This document shows positions 10,344-22,029 of a stretch of 64,000 nucleotides of DNA, piece by piece. The translations under genes were made by a program, and so were the position numbers. The stretch is from positions 55,248,183 through 55,312,182 of the forward strand of contig CM065377.1 of NCBI GenBank assembly GCA_033060915.1. Reading direction: 5' to 3'. This DNA comes from Euryodendron excelsum. Its lineage: Eukaryota; Streptophyta; Magnoliopsida; Ericales; Pentaphylacaceae. Numbering within the stretch: the stretch's first letter is position 1; every line of letters begins with the position of its first letter. The notes under the pieces were generated by a model. It was not told where the DNA came from, did not search any database, and saw nothing but the letters and a program-made list of their open reading frames with translations.

Positions 10344-11519
10344 TGTATGTGTAACACCCTAAAATTTTCTTGACTACATTACATCCCTATTAAACAGGTT
10401 AGGGTTTCCCGTTTTTGTTTTTGATAAACAAGAAGGACGGGCACCACCATAAAATTTCCCGCTAAAACAAAAAAAAAAAAAAAATCATACACACTTATTT
10501 GGACTCTGTTTTCTTTGGACTGAAGAATTGAACGTCAAATCACTTGACTCACCGGTTTACCTCTTCCCTATGAACCAAACCCTACTCAAACCAGTCCGAT
10601 ATCTACCCAAATCGGGCCACTATCAGCAAACACTGGTTTGACCGGTTACATATACAAACTCAACCGGTTCACTCTCTTTTTGAATCTAACTCACTATAAT
10701 ATTTTAACCTTACGTGAACCTGCCCAAACCCATGGTTATTGAATTAGCCCAAGCCTTAGCAACCATGAACAAACCGGTTCAAGACTCCACCAGTTCAAAT
10801 ACAAACCAAGATCCCACTAACTTGTAACATGACCAAAAAAATATATATAATGACCAAAAACAAGCAAAAAGGATGGCACCACTTATACGCCAACTTACAT
10901 ATCACAAAACTATCAATCTAATTAACAAATTGTATCAATCCGAAAAAAAATTACAATAAATCCAATTAACAAACAATTTCAATCTACCAAACCAACTCAA
11001 GTCATATGTGTCGTGCCTATATTTTTCGCACTCGAGGAATACACGCACAAGCGGAAAAAACACTATACTCTCTCATTAGAACTCACCCTCCTAGAAGAAT
11101 GAGTGTGATTAAGTTTGAATTGAAAATAGATTTGAATAAAGGGCTTTTAGAAAAGATTTGGAGTCGCCACCTAACTTGATTAAGGTGAGTTAGGTCATCT
11201 AAAAAGTAAGAATAATCCGAAGACTACACTTAGGGTTTTGGAAAACGATTTTGAAAATACCTCCTTAAGAGAGGGTTTTTAAGAAAACAGGTTGTTTGGC
11301 AACCTTTAGAAAATATTAAGCCCTCTTTTGAAAAAAAACTCCTTTTGGTCTTTGAAATCAGTGATTCTAGGTTCGAAGGTTGGTTACGTGTAGGGAAGAC
11401 GCACTAAGCCATCACCCTACCCCGCCCTTTCGGTATGTACATGTCAATCTACCCTAGATTCACCTATGAGAGTCTTCAACTAACATATGTTCAATCCTAT
11501 CCACTTTGAAAGAGAATGC

Positions 11520-13560
11520 TTTAAAAGACATGATGCATGAGATGCAGATGCAAGTGCAAGGGAGAGAATTGAAAAAAATAAATTTGGGAAGAAGATGATT
11601 TGATTTGAAAAGGAAGAGATAGAAGTTTGAATTTGGAAAGAAAGTTTTGGAAATTGAAAATAGAGATTTGGAAATAGAAATTTGGAATTGGAAGTTTGAA
11701 AATAGATTGGAGATTTGAAAAGATTGTGGAATTTGAGATTTGGAAAATGTGGAGACTGCACCCATGGGGGTTGTCTACATATCCTTTTGGAGGAATCAGG
11801 TCAGTCGTAGTTCGGACAAGAGTTCGATTGAAAATATAAGAGTTGATTTGGAAGAAAGAGATTGAATTGGAAATTGGATTGGAAGATTGAGAGATTGAAC
11901 TTTGATTAGAAGATTTGAAAAGACTTGACTTTGAAAAACTTGGTTTTAGGAAACTTAGACTTAGGAAAGAGAGAATTTAGAAAGGACTTGAGATTAAGAA
12001 AGATTGGACTCGAATGTTGGACGTTGAGGATTGGAAAAAGATTGGATTGAATTTAGAAAAAGTTCGAATTAGGAAAGGTTCAAATTAGGGAAGTGTCATT
12101 TTAGGAAAGTTTTGGTTTAGGAAAGTTTCAACTTAGGAACGCTTTGGTTTAGGGAAGTTTCAACTTAGGAAAATTTTGAATTAAGAAAGTTTCATGTTAA
12201 GAAAGTTTTATTTTTGGAAAGTTTCGTTTTAAAAAAGTTTCAATTTAGGAAAGTGTTCGAATTGGGAAAGTTATTATTTTAGGAAAGGTTTTGAAATTAG
12301 GAAGTTTGGAAAATTAGAAAGTTTAGAATTTGGATTGTTTTGAAATAGGGAAGTTTTGAATTTGGAAGGTTTTGAAATACGGAAGTTTTGAAAGTAAGAA
12401 AGTTTTGAGTTTAGAAAATTTTAGATTTGGGAAAATTTGAAGTTTTAGGACAGTTTAGAATTTAGAAAGATTTGGGTTTAGAAAGATTTAACTTTGGGAA
12501 GTTTTGAATTTAGAAAGCTTTGAATTTGGAAAGATTTGAAATGTAGAAAGTTTAAGATTTGGAAAGTTAAGATTTGAAAAAGGGGTAGAGTTAGGAAAGG
12601 GTTGAATTAGAAAAGATGTAGAAACTTAACGTTTAAAGAAAGATTTGAAAGTTTTAGGAAACTTAAGATTTAGGAAGGTAGAAGATTAGGAGAGAGTTGA
12701 ATTAGGAAAGATTTAGATTTTGAGTTTTAAAATTTAGGAAAGATTTTTATGTTCAAGTTTTGAAAACTTAAGATTTAGGAAAGTGAAACATTAGGAAGGA
12801 GTTGAATTAGCAAAAATTTGGATTAGGAAGGGTTAAGATTCCTATTTCCTAAAGCAAGGGATTGGATTTCGTTTCTAAAAGAGAAAGTTTGATTTTGTTT
12901 CAAAAAACGGAGGATTGGATCTAGTTTCCTAAATGGGAGATTGGGTTAGGTTTCCTAAAGGGAAGATTGGATTTGGTTTCCTAAAGGGAAGTTTGGAATT
13001 GACAAGGATTTGGAAAGGGAGGTTTTAGAAACCTTAGATTTGGAAGGATATAGTTTTGACGTAGAAAAGAGGTTTTGAAAATATGTAATTTTGATGTAGA
13101 AAACAGGGGGTTTTGGAAACCTAGGTTTTAAGGCAAATTTGAAAACCATGTTTTTGAAAAGAAAATTAGGGTTTCCTAATCGTGAGTTCTAGGGCTTGAC
13201 TTGGGCTCTAAGGCAAGAGTTTTTTAGAAAGTGCGTTTTTTGAAAACGAGGATTTTTGGAAAGAAAACCTAGAGAGGAGTTTCTAGAAGATGAGTTTTGA
13301 AAAGAGAGTTTTTGAAAAGATTTTTGGAGAGAGTTTTTCTAGGAAGAAGACCTAGGGAACGTTTTTGGAAAGTGGATTTTGAAGAGAGCGTTTTGAGAAA
13401 AAGTTAAAAGGAGAGTTTTTGAAAAATTGATTTTTGGAGGGAGTTTTTGAAAACAACTTTAGAAAGAAGAGTTTTTAGAAAGCATGTTGAAAAAGAAGGT
13501 TTTAGAAAGAGAGACTTTTGAAAAGAGAGCTTTTTGGAAAGTATAAAAACGTCTCACTTT
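11520..13560. repeat. 2-kb polypurine degenerate repeat tract in LTR C
   Basis: On the + strand the sequence is dominated by purine-rich variants of TTAGGAAAGTTT and GATTTGGAAA repeated at short, irregular spacing, with very few C. The same kind of tract appears in LTR D (about 29040-30820), and as pyrimidine-rich sequence in LTR E (about 59600-61030) and LTR A (about 19440-20640). All small open frames here, with Phe/Ser/Lys-rich products, are by-products of this composition. Confidence 0.8.
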
Positions 13561-14442
13561 CCTAAAGCGATCCTAACCATAAGAAGGCTAGAACCACTTT
13601 AAGAAAGTAGTTTTAAAAACAACAAGATTTGAAAATATGGACCATAAAAGTCACTTTAAATGTAACACTTTCCTAAAGCAACCCTAGGCATGGAAAGGCT
13701 AGAATCACCCTAGGATTGTGATTTTGAAAACAAGTTTTGAAAAAGGAGATTTTGATGCAATTTTGAAAACAAGTTTAATGCAAATTTTGAAAACGAGTTT
13801 GAAAATGATTTTTGGAAGATGCAAGATCATGATATGCAAAATGCAAATTTGGGATCGTGAACATACAAGGTTAAGGTTTCACCACATAATCAACGGGGCC
13901 GAACCCACGTGGTCTTCGGTTAGACTAAAAGAAAGCCCCGACACGGTGACTCTCCAATAGTCCAATCCTACACATGGACCAGGAATCCCCTTATTTCAAG
14001 CATGCAAAGAAAGGGGGGAAAAGAGATGGGGGATTAAAATAGAGAAAACCCAAGTGGGTTAGGAGAGAGACGAGAGAGGGGGAAGTACTGAAACTTAAAG
14101 AGAAAGCCTACCGTATGTCTTGTTTATTTCACTTTGCTTTGCGTGCCTTGCTTTCTTGCTTTTTCTTCGATCTTCCCTTCAGTCTTCAATCTTCGAATGC
14201 TTGTCTTTGATCTTCAAAGCTTGTAGTTGCAGCAATCCAAGTCTTTAAAGGAGGGTTGGAGGCTAGTGTATAAGTGTATAGGGGTGTATGTGAGTGTATA
14301 GGAGGCTTGGGTTTGTGTATGGTGGCTAGGGTTTGGAAAACCTAGAGAAGCTAGGGTTTTGGGAGTGTACGAGCTCTGTATATCGAAATATAGGATTTTT
14401 AGATTGAGTTTGCAGACCTTTTTCATGCTGGAAGAGGCTCTG

Positions 14443-14450
14443 TATTTATA
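14443..14450 (-). promoter_or_regulatory. LTR C TATA box
   Basis: TATAAATA on the minus strand, followed by ACAGAGCCTCTTCCAGC. The same core and context occur in LTR D (31695-31702) and LTR E (58676-58683), which supports it as the LTR promoter. Confidence 0.7.
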
Positions 14451-14924
14451 GAGATGGGATAGACCTGACGCCTGTTACAGTGGCGCTAGGGCAAAATTCC
14501 TCTTGGCGCCACTAGGAGTGGTGCCAAGCCATTTCTTGGCTTGGCGCCATTACTAGTGGTGCCAGCCAGTTAGGAAAGTTTGTTAAGTCGGCAAGCAACG
14601 TATCTTTGACAGATTTGGGCGCCTGTACTAGTGACTACCATGCAATTTTTAGCCTAGCTTCACTAGGAATGACTCCGGAAAGTCCGGGAATGATTTGAAG
14701 AGGCCGGGAATGACCCGGAAGGTCGGAAAAGAGCAGGAACACTTAAAATAGTATCCTGGAGGTACTTGATTTGAACATTGAGGATAGGATGTGTCGGAGG
14801 GGTTGACTGGCCATTAGGGGCAAAACGGTTAACTGGATCGGAAAGCTGTCGGGACGGACTTGGACTGTCTCGGAAAAAGACTCGAGATTTGAAAACATTA
14901 TTCAGAATGTTCCCAAAGGCTTCC

Positions 14925-15400
14925 GGTTTGATACCCAGAGCCGGTGTGGTCGAAAAAGGTGATCGGCCCACTAGGAGCAAAACAGTCATTTCGCACCAGG
15001 TTTGCCGGAACTGAATCGGAATGATCCAAAAGGATAAAGAAAGATTGAGAATACTATAAGAAGCAATCTCAGGAGGTTACCGATTTGATTACCAGAGTCG
15101 GTGTGGTCAGGAAAGGAGATCGGCCCACTAGGGGTAAAACGGTCATTTTGTACCAGGTTTACCGGAACTGACTTGGAATGATCCAAAAAGGTAAAGGAAG
15201 GTCAGGAATACTATAAGAAGTATTCTCAGGAGGTTACCAGTTTGATACCCAGAGCCGGTGTGGTCCCTGGGGCGTTCGGATGCTTAGGGGCAAAATGGTT
15301 ATCTTGAACGGAAAGTTTTGGAATTAGCTCGAAACTGACTAGAAGGCGCTTAATCATACTGGATTGCTTTTAAGACAATCTTAGAAGGTTGGACTTACCG
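14925..15400 (-). repeat. 157-bp tandem repeats in U3 of LTR C
   Basis: The (G)TTTGATACCCAGAGCCGGTGTGGT motif recurs at about 14925, 15082 and 15240 (spacing 157-158). AAAACGGTCATTTTG and CCGGAACTGA motifs recur between copies. These are about two to three units. Confidence 0.82.
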
Positions 15401-15849
15401 TTTTGAGGACTCAGGTGTGTTCTCAAGAAACGGGTCGAAAAAGGCCTAAGGGGCAGTTTGGTCATTTTTCACCGAAGTGGGCTAGCAGGCACCGGTGTTG
15501 ACCTGGGTTTTGAGTGTTTTCGCCACTCTGACGACTGTCGTGTGATACAGGGGTTTGTTGGCAATTCCCTATATCGACCTGTTTGCGAGTATTTTCGCTA
15601 CTCTGACGGTTCGCGATCATTCCCGAGACTGCCTGATCTCGGGAAGCTGCTAAAGGGACTTAGCGCCTGACAATTAACTTTCTCGAAAGGCGTGCCTAAA
15701 CTGAAATTTCTGCATTGGCGGGCTAGCAGGCGCCAAAGGTGGACTGTTCTACCATCTATGGGACTTGGGGTCTTGTCCCGGTCGACAGGTTTAAAGGGAC
15801 TTACCGTCTCGAAGAGATTTTCTTCGAAAAATGTGCCGGACCGTCTCAA

Positions 15850-16170
15850 GGAATCAACTGTCTCGAGAGAGGGATTGGAATTGGAAATGGGTCTTATTGT
15901 CTTCGGAAAGACGCACCTGATTGGAGTGGATTTACCGTCTCGAGGAATCAACTATCTCGAGAGAGGGATTGGAATTAGAAAGGGGTCTTATCGTCTTCGG
16001 AAAGACGTGCCTGATTGGAGTAGATTTACCGTCTCGAGGAATCAACTGTCTCGAGAGAGGGATTGGAATTGGAAAGGGGTCTTATCGTCTTTGGAAAGAC
16101 GTGCCTGATTGGAGTAGATTTACCGTCTCGAGGAATCAACTGTCTCGAGAGAGGGATTAGAATTGGAAAG
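15850..16170 (-). repeat. 94-bp tandem repeats near the 5' end of LTR C
   Basis: GGAATCAACTGTCTCGAGAG recurs at 15850, 15944, 16038 and 16132, exactly 94 bases apart, giving about 3.4 near-identical units. LTR D has a single diverged copy (about 32790-32880), and none was seen in A or E. The 138-codon open frame at 15692-16108 (+) is a translation of this array. Confidence 0.9.
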
Positions 16171-18407
16171 GACAATGCCCCTAAAGGCATTTTGGTCATT
16201 TTGCCTCTATTTGGGCTCGGTGGGCCCTCGAAGCGATGGACAAACAGGATTTAGACTTAGAGCGTTGGTTTCGATTGGAACACATCCATATTGACTTGAG
16301 TACAAGTTTGGACGGAGTGTAGATTGCCAGGCGGTCAAAAATGGGGTGCTTACAATATGCCATAAAACCATATACACTTTGCACTTCATGCACCATAACA
16401 CCTGGCCTTGCACACCTATCATGCATTGCTGGAATAATCTTGATAGTTCACGTAGATAGTTTGAACAAATTAAAGGGGTAGCCGGAAAGAAAATAAAACT
16501 GGAACCGAGAGAAAAAGAAAGGAGGAGAGAAAACTTTAGGACAAGCTTCTCAGCCGCATTCAAAGGTGAGAACCCACTTCCTTCCATCTCCTTCATCAAA
16601 AACCCAGTCAAAGAGAGTGATAAACATGGTTGAGAACTCAAAAAAAAAAAAAAAATTGAAGAAAGAGAGAGAGATTATTCTCGATTTTTGGCCGTGGCAA
16701 AGAAGATAGGGATTAGGGGCTGTTACAGTAGCCATGGAGTTTCTCAAGGACACCTATGGGTGTCCCAGAGAGACCGAGAACCTCTGCACATGCACTGCCC
16801 AACCCCTGGAACGAGCTTTCGCCGGAAAAACTACTTAGAGGCGTAGCTCCGGCCACCGGCCACCATTGCCGACCGCACCACTTGGGGTCGACTTTTCTTG
16901 GGGTCAGGAATAAAACCCATGAAGGGCTCGATGTCTGAAAATGGAGGGAAGACGGCCAAAATGGCAGTTGCAAGTTTGAACTGCTAGGGTTCCACCATGC
17001 AGTAGCCATTTTGGGCTTCGTTCGGCCACTTCCGGCCACCGTTAGTCAAGCTCTGACCATAAGTGTGAAGCCCAGGACCTTACCAACACCTGGGGCTCAC
17101 ATGCATGGCCAGGAAGACCAGGGATTGGCTGAAAAATCAAGCTTCATCGCAACCAGTCGCGGTGGGAGGAAGAAGAAGGCTGTGCCTTCCTCCCCTACGC
17201 GCGGCTGGTGGCGCGTGTGGGTGCATCCCACTAAGTTAGGCTCCAAATTTTTTATGGCCATGATATGAATATTTAAGTAACCTACCCTCAAAAGTTTAGA
17301 CCTTGAGGACTTCTCTGTGAATTATCATTAAATTATTTCTCTGTTTGGCATGAAAATTCATAGAAAATAAGGAAGCTATGAAAATATTCTGGAATTTTAC
17401 CAGAAAATCCCTAAAATTACAAGGGACATAAATATTGTAGAGTAGCCTTATAGCTACCCCTGATAAAAATTCCAGAATATCTCTTATTCCGAGTTACCGA
17501 GTAGTTTCGTTCCTACCAATGATGTGTACCAACCAAGACACTGACTAATTCTAACTTCGCACAACTAATAGTCTAAATTAATTAGTATATATATATATAT
17601 ATGAAAAATAGATATCTAACTCTTGTACTATAAACAGAGAACATTTGAAGAACCGGATCAAATCTGCTACACACATACTAGCAAGGTAGGACACTGTGCA
17701 CTTTCTATGATACATGTTCATTTTTTTAAAAGCTTTGTTTCATCGCTAAACTTTATATCCTGCTTTAATTATATTTCATATCCGTTTGCATCATTGGGGA
17801 GGAATAAGGGAGGAATAACCGAATAAATGAAAGAACCCCGGGTTTGTATCATGGGTGACTGCTAATCAACTAGTATCGGGGCTACCACGAATCAGTAGTC
17901 ATTAGCTTGATATGGGCTAGATAACCATGGGTGGGTTCCCACTAAACTTAAAGAGAAGGAGTGTCAAGGGCGGGCCCACTAGGCTTGATGATGCCCGGGG
18001 CAGGACATACTTGTAGGATCCTAGTGATGGTAAAATGAAATGGGTTCATATGCATGTCATCGCACTAAATTACTATACTGCATTTTAAACTTATGTCTTA
18101 TGGAATCATGATGTTTCGCAGCTCACTCCTATCTTATGGGACAAATTTTTAGGAAATGAGACTTCAACTGGATTCTAAGGAAAAGTTTATGAGAAATGAT
18201 TACACAGTTCAGTTAGAAATTTTCCTTAATATGTAGTTGGATTCCAAGGAAAAGTTTACGAGAAATGAACTACACAGTACAGTTATGGATCTCAACTATC
18301 AAAATAATGTTCTTCAGATGTAATAATTATTTTGACAGTATGTGAATGAAGTATCTTTAACTTCTAAACCCCTTGTCCCGATCTAGAAGATAAAATGGGT
18401 CGTGACA

Positions 18408-18412
18408 GTATG
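18408..18412. repeat. Target-site duplication of LTR B (right)
   Basis: GTATG, identical to 10345-10349. Confidence 0.9.
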
Positions 18413-21359
18413 ACCTAGTGCCAAACTCTCCGCAACCCCCGAAAACCCTAGCTTCCAAGCCTCAAAGGGAGCCTCCATCAAACCCTAGCCTACACACCTC
18501 TAACCCTAGCCTCCAAGCTCCATTGAAGGTCACTTCTAGCCCTTTTAAAGCTCTTGAAGGCCTCTCAAGTCCAAAGCAAAGGCTCCAATGAAGCTCCATT
18601 GAAGGTTGAAGATACGGTAAGGTTTTTATTTTACTTTTATGCTCTGTCACTCCTTGTCTTCTCCGTAGTAGTCCATTTGGGCTATTCTTTCTTTTAATCC
18701 CCATCTTTTACCTCCTCTCTCTGTATGTTGAAATAAGAGGACCTTAGGTCCATGCCTAGAGGAAGCTTTGGGGAGATCACCGTGTCGGGGGTCTTCCTTT
18801 AGCCTAACTAATCATGGTACGGTCTTAAGGCCCCTTGTAATGTGGTAAAACTTTCAACCTTGTATGTTCACGACCCTTGTGTGTTATATCCATCATGTTC
18901 ATGCATTGTTCTTATTTTCAAACTCACAACCCTAGGGTGATTCTAACCTCCTCATGGTTAGAGTTTTCCTAGGAAAGTGACATATTCAAAGTGACCACCA
19001 AGGTCCACATTAGGGTTTTAAGCACTAACTTGTTTTCAAAATCATAACTCCAAAGTGATTCTAGCCTTTCAATGGTTAGGGTCACTTTTAGGAAAGTGAC
19101 ATATTCAAAGAGGCCTACAAAGGCCATATTAGGGTTTTAAGTCTTAGAACATCTTTTTCAAAATTTAGTTTTCAAAACTCTTCAAATATTACATTCAAAA
19201 GGTTTTTTAAAAAATTGGTCCATGAGTTGTTTTCTTCAAGTCCCCGGAGTCTATGTTTTAGGAAAACCTAACTATGTCCCCAAATTCCATCCTAACATTC
19301 ATTGTATTCAAGTTGTGTCAAAATGGTTTTCAAAATCTTTATTGCATTATGTTTTCAAAAAGTGCATAACTCTCTTGAGTCATTTTCAAAAAGTGTCACA
19401 TAAAATCGTAAGTTTTCCAAGCATAAGTTTTCACATAAAACCATAGATTTTAAACATCAAATCCAATCTTTCCCTTTTGAATTCAAATATTTTCTTTTTA
19501 GATTCAAATCTTTCTTTTTTACTTTCAAATCAAATCTTCCATTTTTGGAAATAAAATTTAATTTTCTATTTTCGGGAATAAAATAAAATCAATCTATTTT
19601 TGGAAATAATTCAAATCTTTCCAAAAGTCAAACCTTTCCTTTCTCAAAAAGATTTCAAAATCAAAATTTTTTTTAAAATGAAACTTTCTTTTTTCAAAAC
19701 TTTCCTAGAATAAAACTTCATTTTTCAAAACTTTCCTAAAATATAACTCTCCTTTTTTTTAAACTAAAAATCATACATTTTCACATTGTATCAAATCAAA
19801 TCTTTTCCATCTACAGGCATCCTTCGTAAACCTTAAGTTACTTGCACCACAAGTCACTTCTAATGCGAGGTTGATCCTAAGTCATCCCTAAGCCTTAAGA
19901 GGTATAACCCTAGGTTAACCTAACTCTCATTGGTCGAACCCTAGGTCAACCTAACCCTAAGTTACCTTAACCCTAATTTGCCCAACCTAGGTTAGGAGGC
20001 TTCAAGATTGTAACTTTGGAACTTTTTTCTAAAATCCAACTCCAACCCAAAAATGTTTTCAAAAGCTCTTTCAAACTTGTCTCAATCCAAAATGGCTAGG
20101 CACTTACCATTTTTCAAAAATTATTTCTAAAATGACTTTAAAAACTCCCAACCCTAAGGCGATCCTAACCTTTTCTTGGTTAGGGTTTCCTAAGGAATTT
20201 CATACACCAAATGAAACCTATAAGATTCACATTAGGGTTTCAAACCCTAAATATTTCATAAAACCTTTTTACAAAAGCTATTTTCAAACATCACATTCTT
20301 GAAACGACGCTAGGCCTTTTGTGGTTAAGGTTGTCCAAGATCGAGTGAGATATTCAAACAAGAGAAGCTTCTAGCCCCTCTTTCTAAAAATATTTTTCAA
20401 AAATCATAAGTTTGAAGGAGCTTAGTTCTTATATAACTAACCTTTCAAAGGCAATGAAATATCGACATGCCTTTCATAAGGCATATAAAAAAACTATTTT
20501 TGAAAATCTTTTCAAGACAAGTTCATAAGAGCTTTTACAAATCAAAATCCCACCTTAAAAAACTTTCAAGTTCTGTTTATAAAAACACTCCAACATTCAA
20601 TTTCAAATCAAAACACTCTTGAGTTCAAGTTTCAAAATATTCCAAGACTCCCAAGAGTCTCTTTTCAATTGGACCCCGAGTTCGAACTATAAATGACCTG
20701 ATTCTCTCCGAACAAGATACGTAGGCAACCTTCATAGGTGCGGTCATAACTTCTTTTCAAAATCTAACCCCAAGTTCTTTCAAACTTTTTCTTTTTTTGA
20801 ATCGCATCATGCAACATTTATTCCGAAAGTGATAACAAAACCCTTTTTTAAAATCTTTTTTTTTAATTGGACACAAGTGGACAATTAGGAACTTGAGATT
20901 CAAGCAAGTGAACTTAGAGTGGATAGACATGTAGGTACTGCAAGGGCGGGATAGGGTGATGACCTTCGAAATGTCTTCCCGACACGTAACCAACCCCCTA
21001 ATCACAGATCTTTGTTTCAAAGACCAAAACTGGAGTTATTTTTCAAAGGGCTTAAAACATTTTCGAAGGTTGCTAAACAATCCTATTTTCCAAAACATCT
21101 CTCAAAAGGACATTTTCAAATTGTTTTTAAAAAACCTAAGTTTGATCCTTGGACTATACTTAGTTTTGGTTGGCCTAACACACCTTTAACCATGTTAGGT
21201 GGCGACTCCAAACATTTCTCAAGAAGCCCATAATAAAATGAATTTCAAGTTCAAATCTCGTCGTACTCGCCCTCTGAGGAGGGTGAGTTGTAACAGACAG
21301 AATATCGGGTTTCGTCCGAGTCAAGATCTAGACTCAAGGTCGAAAACTGGGGCACAACA

Positions 21360-21364
21360 TGAAG
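21360..21364. repeat. Target-site duplication of LTR A (right)
   Basis: TGAAG, identical to 8654-8658. Copia element I resumes after it. Confidence 0.9.
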
Positions 21365-21841
21365 TAACAGCAGAAGTGGTAGCAGCAGTCTGAGTAGGAA
21401 GATAAAGGTGAATGAGTTGAAACAGTCGACCATATTTACGGCCTATCCCAAAAGAGTTTCCCGTCCGTAGATCTTGCACAACACAACTAGTAGAAGAGAA
21501 AAGAACACTAAGACCAAGATCATATAATTAGCCAACAGATATGAGATTAAGTGTGAGTTTAGGAATGAAATAAGTATAAGGAAGTGCAAGAGTAGGAGTG
21601 AAAACATGACCAATATGATCAATAGTCATATGAGACCCATTATCATTGTAAATACAGGAAGAGCAGACACAGAAGATTGGGAAGAATAGGTAGAGAAGTT
21701 AGAAGTCATATGATTGCTACACTCAGAATCAAAGAACCACAAAGAAATACCTAAAGTGGCAAACAAGGCACTAGAGGATGGATTACTAGATGTAAACATG
21801 AACTGCTGAAATAGTGTGGGAAGATCACTGACACTGATCAT
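21365..21841 (-). pseudogene. Copia I protease and start of integrase region
   Basis: The minus strand holds LWFFDSECSNHMTSNFSTYSS (about 21755-21695), the copia aspartic protease motif normally written WxxDSGAS.HMT; Gly after DS is replaced by Glu. The sequence then runs toward the GAG-pre-integrase block that resumes at 8658 beyond the nested LTRs. The region from 21600 to 21365 contains stops. The protease would cleave Gag-Pol, but the active-site change and stops make this copy inactive. Confidence 0.75.
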
Positions 21842-22029
21842 ACAAAGGAGGAGGAAGAGGAGGAGGGAATAGTAGAATCCTCAGCAGTGGCAGCAATAGG
21901 CTGAAAGCGAGAATCTCGATGGGAAGGATTTTTGAGGCAATCAGAAAAAAAGTGATTAAGGCCATATCGATGATAGTTTCGACAGATCTTAGTGGGCTAG
22001 GTAAGTAGGTGAATGTCAGTAGCCTAAGG
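21842..22029 (-). pseudogene. Copia I Gag zinc-knuckle region
   Basis: KICRNYHRYGLNHFFSDC (about 21988-21935) is a decayed CCHC zinc knuckle (Cx2Cx4Hx4C; the second Cys is His and GH is LN). It is followed by KNPSHRDSRFQP. It lies between gag (23.0-24.0 kb) and protease, as in intact copia elements. Confidence 0.7.

Larger units (their letters stand above)
11009..16354 (-). mobile_element. LTR C: giant Ogre/Tat-like solo LTR (innermost)
   Basis: A 5346-bp LTR on the minus strand. On the + strand it reads TGTCGTGCCT...GGGGTGCTTACA, the reverse complement of the LTR A/E family ends. It is flanked by perfect ATATG duplications (11004-11008 and 16355-16359) in LTR B. In its own orientation it has U3 with 94-bp and 157-bp tandem repeats, a TATA box (complement of 14443-14450), and about 3.4 kb of R/U5 rich in degenerate polypyrimidine repeats (polypurine on the + strand). 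It is the same family as A but in the opposite orientation, so the family was active before and after LTR B inserted. Confidence 0.93.
10350..18407 (+). mobile_element. LTR B: solo LTR of a second family (middle level)
   Basis: It begins TGTAACACCCTAAAA and ends ATGGGTCGTGACA, ends typical of many plant Ty3/gypsy LTRs. A perfect GTATG duplication lies outside (10345-10349 and 18408-18412). After removing the nested LTR C and one duplication copy it is about 2.7 kb. There is no internal region, so it is a solo LTR. It lies inside LTR A and carries LTR C. It contains an imperfect ~45-bp direct repeat near 18172 and 18239 and a (TA)n run near 17587-17602. No gene was found inside; the open frame at 16713-17039 (-) is not convincing. 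Confidence 0.9.
8659..21359 (+). mobile_element. LTR A: giant Ogre/Tat-like solo LTR (outermost)
   Basis: It starts TGTAAGCACCCC and ends GGGGCACAACA, with perfect TGAAG duplications outside and no primer-binding site or internal region. It is therefore a solo LTR left by recombination between the two LTRs of one element. Without the inserted LTR B it is 4638 bp (8659-10349 plus 18413-21359). It is inserted in the integrase-proximal part of copia element I. The family ends match LTR E, which is followed by a tRNA-Arg-type primer-binding site. The stretch 9780-10344 does not resemble the other family members and may be a divergent or inserted segment. Confidence 0.9.

Noticed and set aside
11460..11765. 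Phe/Ser-rich open frames on the minus strand, and similar ones near 29321, 33588 and 60816
   Set aside because: They are by-products of the pyrimidine-rich tract in the giant LTRs; no protein family is recognisable.
15692..16160. Overlapping + strand open frames with repeated VSRGIN/LERGIG units, like a repeat protein
   Set aside because: They are translations of the 94-bp DNA array in U3 of LTR C. There is no start context and no conservation as protein.
16713..17039. 108-codon minus-strand open frame with Pro/Ser-rich product
   Set aside because: It lies wholly within LTR B, bounded by its duplications, with no recognisable domain.
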